Below, piece after piece: positions 59,506 to 64,000 of a stretch of DNA of 64,000 nucleotides. The position numbers were made by a program, and so were the translations under genes. Each line of letters starts with the position of its first letter. Within the stretch, counting starts at the first letter, position 1. The notes beneath the pieces are model-generated. The model did no database searches, was not told the origin of the DNA, and was given only the letters and a program-made list of their open reading frames with translations. Source of the stretch: Zhihengliuella sp. (lineage in GTDB: Bacteria; Actinomycetota; Actinomycetes; Actinomycetales; Micrococcaceae). The DNA lies in contig NZ_JAPSJL010000005.1 in assembly GCF_031178195.1 (NCBI RefSeq), positions 62,001 through 126,000 of the forward strand. The letters are read 5' to 3'.

Positions 59506-62500
59506 GCCAGGAGTCGCGGTCCTCCGGGATCTCGCCCCAGCTGCGCGGATCGTCCTCGCCGGCGGCCCGGGGGATCACGGGCTCGGCCACGAGCTGCGGC
59601 TTGGATGCACGGCGGCCCGAGGGGCGTCCTGCCGGTTCGGTCACGTCGTCCTCCTGGGCGGCGGGAAGGTTGAGGTAGTCGGCCAGGGCCTCGGCGATCC
59701 GGGCGGGGTCGCTGAAGACGTCGATGGTCCAGAGCGGGACGTACCGCCAGCCGGCCGTCTCCAGCAGCTGGGGTCGCTGGCGGGAACGGTAGCGGACGCT
59801 GAGCTGCGCATACCCCTGGGTGCCGTCGGAGACGACGGCGAGCGGCGGAGCCGGCTCGTCGGCGTCGCCGTCGGGGTTCCAGATCGCCAGGTCCAGCTCG
59901 CCGCGGTAGCGCTGCTCGACCCTGGCCCCGCGGGCCACCAGCCGGTTCCGCAGGTCGGCCACGAGCGGATCCTCGAGGGGCGCGTCCGTCCCCGACCGGG
60001 GCGTCTCTGCCCCCTCGATCACCTGCAGGAGACGGGCCGCGCCTCCGGTGACCCGCCCCGGGTCGAGGTCCTCGCCGCGGACGGCCGTGACGATGGTCAG
60101 ACTCTCCCGGGCCCGGGTCATCGCGGTCACGAACAGCTCGTCGCCGCGGGGGCCGGAGAGGCCCCCGAACTCGTGGACGGCCTTGCCGTGCGGCGTCCGG
60201 CCGTAGCCGAGCGCGAAGATCACGGCGTCGCGGACCACGGTGCGGGAGCGCTGGATGGTCGAGACCTGGAAGCGCTCCTCGTCGCGGTGGAAGAACTCGT
60301 CGGCCCACGGGTAGTTGGGCAGCTGGACCTGGATCGCCTCGGCGATCCGGGTGGCGTGGCGCTGGTTGGCCGCGACGACGGCCAGGGACTTGCCCGGGCG
60401 CCGGCGGATGTGCGCGAACACGAGGTCCACGACGCGCTGCACCTCGGCGACGGTCGACTCGACGGCCTCGGCGCCGGCGTCGGGCAGCCCCGTCCCGTCC
60501 TGCACGTACTCGACGTGGAGGCCCTGGCCGGGGTCGGTCAGGCCGGCGGCGGACGGGAGCCGGTGCAGCTGGCTGCCGTAGCACTCCCCCAGCACGTCGG
60601 TGAGGCCGTCGTCGACCCCGCGGTACACGGTGTCGAGGCTGCGCACCGGGAGCACGCGGCTGAGCGCGGCGAACGTGCTGACCGGGGTCCGGGGCGCGCG
60701 CAGCGACGCGGTGGGGTCCACGGAGACGCTGAAGGTGGTGGGGGGCCCGAGCTTGCCGTCGCCGAAGGCGATGACCTGGCCGGAGCGGCTGATGGCGCCG
60801 ACGGCGCTGCGCAGGGACAGGGCGTCCGCGTCGAGCAGGAGCACGGCGTCGAACCGCGTCTCGGCGGGCACCACGGAGGGGATCATCAGCGGCGAGCCGA
60901 TCCACAGCGGCACCAGCGAGTTCACCAGCGGGGCGCCGAGCTCCGCGAGGGCGCCCACGCTCGGCTCGCCGTCGCGGAGCATGGTCTTCAGCTCGCGGCT
61001 GCCGGCGCGGTGGTCCAGCAGGGCGGCCTTCCACCGCTGGGCGAGCTTCCAGTTCAACCGGGAGGCGCCGGAGGCGATGTGCAGGTTGTCGACCAGGCGG
61101 TACTCGGCCTCGAGCTGGCGGAGCTGGTAGCCGTCGGACATGGCGAGGTAGTCGTCGCCGCTGATCATCGCCTCGAGGACGGACTGCCACCAGGCGAGCT
61201 CGAGCTCGTGCCCGACCTCGGCGGCGGGGACCTCGCGCTCGAGCAGGTCCGCCATGAGCTCCTTCAGCCCGGCCTCGGCGAGCTGCTCGACCAGCAGGGT
61301 CCGCTCGGGCAGGCTCTGGAGGGCGTCGTGGTCGTCGGCGAGGCGCTCGATGTGGGAGACGACGTCGTCGATGGGCGCCCGGGTCAGGTCGGGCGTGCCC
61401 GTCCCGTCCGGGGAGCCGATGGAGCGCACGGCGTCGCCGAGGATCCGGCCGAGCTGCTCGAGCCGGTCCTGCGCGTCCCGGTAGTGCCGGTTGAGCTCCA
61501 GCAGGCCGGTCGGCACGGCCGGGTGGCGCTGGCTGGTGGCGTAGCTCTTCCACGCGGCCCGCTGCTGCTGGACCTGCTGCAGGGAGGTGTGCAGGTCGGC
61601 GATGTGGACGCCGGGGCGGATGTACTCCTTCGCGACGCGGCGCAGGCGGCTGCGCGTGACCGAGCCCATCTCCACGCCGTGCTCGCGCCGCCACGACGAG
61701 GAGGCAGTGGCCGCGATCAGGTCGTCCACCGAGCGGTCGAACACGTCCGGCTCGAACTTGTCCAGGCTCTCCCGGACGGCGACCAGCAGGTCCAGCTGCT
61801 CGCCCCACTGGGCGAACGAGTCGCCCGGCTTGATCTGGGAGTGGGCCGCGACCTGCTGCATGCGCTCGCGCAGCCGCGGGAGGTCCTCGGCGAGGCGCTG
61901 GGCCAGCCCGTAGGCGTCCTGGGCCTCCTTGGAATTGCGCAGGCGCGCGCCGTACCAGGGGCTGCGGGTGACGGACTGGTCGAAGGCGCCGATCTCGGCG
62001 GCCCGGCGCAGCTTGGTGCGGGTCTCGTCGCGCGCGACGATCTGGTCCAGCACCGAGCGCTTCAGCCGCACGGCGGTGGACGGGGCCGGCGTGAGCGCCG
62101 TCAGGCGGGCCAGCTCCTGCATCGCCTGGTACGGCGAGCAGCCCCACCGCTCGCGCACGTTGTGCAGGGAGGAGACGTGGTCGCGCAGCGCGTGGCGGTG
62201 GCGCTTGAGGGTCTGGTGCGCGCGGGTCAGCTGCGGCTCCTCGGCGCGCTCGTTGCGCAGGATCGACTTGGTCAGCTGGCGACGGAGCGCCTCGGCGTCG
62301 ACCTCGGGGGCGATGCGCAGCGCGAGGCTGTCGAGGCCGAGGGAGGCGAGCCGGCGGATGAGCTCGTTGGCGGTCTGCCGGCGCTCGGCGACGACGAGCA
62401 CCCGTTTGCCCTGCCCGGCGAGGACGGCGGCGGCGTTGATGGCCGTCTGCGTCTGCCCGGTGCCGGGGGGCGAGGAGACCACGAACGACTCGCCGGCCTC

Positions 62501-63331
62501 GACGAGGTCGAGCACGGCCTGCTGGCTGGCGTCCGCGTCGAGCACCAGCAGCTCGTCGGCCGGATCGCGCTCGTCGGTGGTCTTGACGTCGACGTCGGGC
62601 TCGGCGACGGGGTCCGGCTCGCCGACGCCGTCGTGCTGTTCCCAGTCCTTCAGGAGCGCGGAGACGACCGGGTGCGTGGTGTCGAGGGTCGCGGGGTCGG
62701 CCGGGTCGGCGACGTCGGCGAAGGTGGAGACGAGGAGTCGGTGCTCGACGACGACGCCGGGCACGTCCGCGAGCTGCCGGCGCAGCTCGTCCATGGCCTG
62801 GCGCGGGTCGAACCGGGCGATCATGTAGGCGGCGGCGTAGAGCTTCTCCACGTCGATGGTGGTCCCGTGGTGCTCCTTGAAGTAGCGGACCAGGACGGGG
62901 TTGACCTCGGCGCGGCCGAGGAGCTGGATCTCGAAGTCGTCGCGGTCGCGGGCCGCCAGGGAGATGCGCACCAGCATGACGGGGGCGCTGAGCTGCTCGC
63001 TGCGGCCGTCGACGGTGGCCCGCCAGGAGACGAGCCCGGCGGCGAGGTAGCCGACGTCGATCCCGCGCTCGTCGGCGAGCTCGCGGATCTTGGCGCGGAG
63101 CCCGCGTGCGGTGCGCAGACCGGGGGCGAAGACCTCCTGGTCCCGCAGCAGCATGGACAGGCGGGTGCGCCGGCCGGCCATGAACTGCGCCAGCCCGGAG
63201 GGGTGCGCGTGCGTGACCTCGACGCTGTTGGAGGAGGAACCGGCGAAGCGCAGCAGGGTGTCGGTGCCCGCACCGGGTCCGAGCTTCTCCAGCCAGTCGG
63301 CGATGGCCGACCCGCTTACTTCAGTCCCCAC
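59474..63331 (-). CDS. SF1 helicase-like protein with C-terminal nuclease-fold domain
   Basis: This 1285-residue protein resembles the actinobacterial AAA/DUF4011-type helicases. The Walker A site reads SSPPGTGQTQT near residue 287, with Gln where Lys is usual. The DEAD-like site reads LLLDADAL, motif III is FGDGKLGPP, and motif VI is VTAMTRARES. The C-terminal part (residues 1175-1245) fits an MTES_1575-type restriction fold: ELDLAIWN, VVSDG and RSRQRPQLLETAGW. It could be a DNA repair or defence factor. The core sites look degenerate, so ATP hydrolysis is not assured. It starts with GTG and is upstream of nothing on its strand until guaA. Confidence 0.75.
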   Translation of the reverse strand: MGTEVSGSAIADWLEKLGPGAGTDTLLRFAGSSSNSVEVTHAHPSGLAQFMAGRRTRLSMLLRDQEVFAPGLRTARGLRAKIRELADERGIDVGYLAAGLVSWRATVDGRSEQLSAPVMLVRISLAARDRDDFEIQLLGRAEVNPVLVRYFKEHHGTTIDVEKLYAAAYMIARFDPRQAMDELRRQLADVPGVVVEHRLLVSTFADVADPADPATLDTTHPVVSALLKDWEQHDGVGEPDPVAEPDVDVKTTDERDPADELLVLDADASQQAVLDLVEAGESFVVSSPPGTGQTQTAINAAAVLAGQGKRVLVVAERRQTANELIRRLASLGLDSLALRIAPEVDAEALRRQLTKSILRNERAEEPQLTRAHQTLKRHRHALRDHVSSLHNVRERWGCSPYQAMQELARLTALTPAPSTAVRLKRSVLDQIVARDETRTKLRRAAEIGAFDQSVTRSPWYGARLRNSKEAQDAYGLAQRLAEDLPRLRERMQQVAAHSQIKPGDSFAQWGEQLDLLVAVRESLDKFEPDVFDRSVDDLIAATASSSWRREHGVEMGSVTRSRLRRVAKEYIRPGVHIADLHTSLQQVQQQRAAWKSYATSQRHPAVPTGLLELNRHYRDAQDRLEQLGRILGDAVRSIGSPDGTGTPDLTRAPIDDVVSHIERLADDHDALQSLPERTLLVEQLAEAGLKELMADLLEREVPAAEVGHELELAWWQSVLEAMISGDDYLAMSDGYQLRQLEAEYRLVDNLHIASGASRLNWKLAQRWKAALLDHRAGSRELKTMLRDGEPSVGALAELGAPLVNSLVPLWIGSPLMIPSVVPAETRFDAVLLLDADALSLRSAVGAISRSGQVIAFGDGKLGPPTTFSVSVDPTASLRAPRTPVSTFAALSRVLPVRSLDTVYRGVDDGLTDVLGECYGSQLHRLPSAAGLTDPGQGLHVEYVQDGTGLPDAGAEAVESTVAEVQRVVDLVFAHIRRRPGKSLAVVAANQRHATRIAEAIQVQLPNYPWADEFFHRDEERFQVSTIQRSRTVVRDAVIFALGYGRTPHGKAVHEFGGLSGPRGDELFVTAMTRARESLTIVTAVRGEDLDPGRVTGGAARLLQVIEGAETPRSGTDAPLEDPLVADLRNRLVARGARVEQRYRGELDLAIWNPDGDADEPAPPLAVVSDGTQGYAQLSVRYRSRQRPQLLETAGWRYVPLWTIDVFSDPARIAEALADYLNLPAAQEDDVTEPAGRPSGRRASKPQLVAEPVIPRAAGEDDPRSWGEIPEDRDSWLKEQRPPHWG

Positions 63332-63446
63332 CTGAATACCGCCTTCCTTGCTCGTTGGCGCCCACCGCGGACGCGGCGACCCCTTCTAAACTACGTCAGC
63401 GTGCCGCCGGTTCCGGCGACCGAAACACTGCCCGGCCCGGATCGAC

Positions 63447-63501
63447 GAGGGCCCCGTCCCCGCCGGCCAGCGCGCGGCTGGTCGGCGGGGACGGGGCCCT
63501 C
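63447..63501. terminator. Strong terminator after guaA
   Basis: GAGGGCCCCGTCCCCGCCG at 63447-63465 is paired exactly with its reverse complement at 63483-63501, with an inner CCAG/CTGG stem. It is ten bases after the guaA stop and before the helicase gene (same strand). It lacks a T-run but is very stable. Confidence 0.8.
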
Positions 63502-63510
63502 ACCGGGGGA

Positions 63511-64000
63511 CTACTCCCACTCGATGGTTCCCGGCGGCTTGCTGGTCACGTCGAGGGCCACGCGATTCACGCCGTCGACCTCGTTGGTGATCCGGTTGGA
63601 GATGCGGGCCAGCAGGTCGTACGGCAGGCGCGACCAGTCGGCCGTCATCGCGTCCTCGCTGGAGACCGGGCGCAGCACGATCGGGTGGCCGTAGGTGCGG
63701 CCGTCGCCCTGGACGCCGACGGAGCGGACGTCGGCGAGCAGCACGACCGGCATCTGCCAGACCTCGTTGTCGAGGCCCGCCGCGGTCAGCTCGGCGCGCG
63801 CGATGGCGTCGGCCCGGCGCAGCGTGTTCAGGCGCTCCTCGGTGACCTCGCCGATGATGCGGATGCCCAGGCCGGGGCCGGGGAACGGCTGGCGCTGGAC
63901 GATCTCGGCCGGCAGGCCGAGCTCGGCGCCGACCGCGCGGACCTCGTCCTTGAAGAGGGTCCGCAGCGGCTCCACGAGCTCGAACTGCAGGTCCTCGGGC
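63511..64000 (-). CDS. guaA: GMP synthase (glutamine-hydrolysing), C-terminal part
   Basis: The gene runs off the right edge of the window; only the last 163 residues are seen. They contain the GMP synthase C-terminal dimer domain: [50 protein letters not shown] and the ending [11 protein letters not shown]. The enzyme converts XMP to GMP with glutamine. The reading direction is minus, so the start lies beyond 64000. Confidence 0.95.
   Translation of the reverse strand, partial: PEDLQFELVEPLRTLFKDEVRAVGAELGLPAEIVQRQPFPGPGLGIRIIGEVTEERLNTLRRADAIARAELTAAGLDNEVWQMPVVLLADVRSVGVQGDGRTYGHPIVLRPVSSEDAMTADWSRLPYDLLARISNRITNEVDGVNRVALDVTSKPPGTIEWE

Noticed and set aside
58742-63694. A 1650-codon open frame on the plus strand across the helicase region
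   Set aside because: Its translation is Arg/Gly/Leu/Val-rich without motifs and lies opposite a recognisable helicase-like protein; it is a shadow of high GC.

Overview
The window is high-GC DNA with Actinobacteria-type genes (FmdB-like zinc-ribbon protein, Lsr2-like protein, SLC13 carrier, PPK2, MTES_1575-type helicase-nuclease). The block ychF-rmuC-ispH-xseA-xseB, with 5-FTHF cyclo-ligase, fmdB and guaA further on, points to the order Micrococcales, perhaps a Micrococcaceae-like genus. Genus and species cannot be fixed from this window.

Positions 1 to about 33000 form an accessory region, probably an integrated mobile element whose left end lies outside the window. It starts with a truncated TrbL/VirB6-like conjugation membrane protein (1-3435) and a small membrane protein. 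Then come two small genes, a small serine resolvase with res-like repeats, and a cargo block of three exporters with LysR and TetR regulators, an NmrA-like and a SnoaL-like gene (6.1-12.3 kb). An AbiF-type HEPN toxin follows, with its structured RNA leader; an orphan second copy of that leader lies at 6.0 kb. Next are an apparently additional dnaE, a LysR gene, a two-P-loop kinase coupled to a DHFR-like reductase, a TetR gene, and an ArsR-MFS pair. A run of small genes of mostly unknown function follows (DUF6998-like, XRE, Cys-rich, Lsr2-like, lipoprotein, decayed copies), ending in a large serine integrase (27.1-28.6 kb).

Directly behind the integrase is a 23-bp sequence that recurs, 19 of 23 identical, inside the 3' end of ychF at 33.0 kb. 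Between the two copies sits a compact defence-like island: an AbiV protein and a two-gene operon pairing a GHKL-ATPase/PD-(D/E)xK nuclease fusion with a protein ending in a HEPN-like RHxxxHG motif. I regard this operon as the best candidate for an undescribed antiphage system. The repeat in ychF appears to have replaced the usual C-terminal residues of YchF, so the 3' end of ychF looks like an integration hot spot.

From 33 kb to the end the DNA is chromosomal core with higher GC and dense packing: ychF, rmuC, an ABC exporter with a DesK/NarL-type two-component system and a palindromic operator, an SLC13 carrier, ispH, xseA-xseB, ppk2, an aminotransferase, an OpuAC-type binding protein, a NUDIX hydrolase, an MFS exporter divergent from an Lrp regulator, and a TPR protein coupled to an OmpR-type two-component system. 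After these come a secreted acidic protein, an APH-fold kinase, a membrane protein, a GNAT gene, 5-FTHF cyclo-ligase, a CIRCE-controlled FmdB/Ruc-like chaperone gene, a SAF-domain protein, a giant helicase-like nuclease and the 3' part of guaA. I saw no tRNA, rRNA or CRISPR array.
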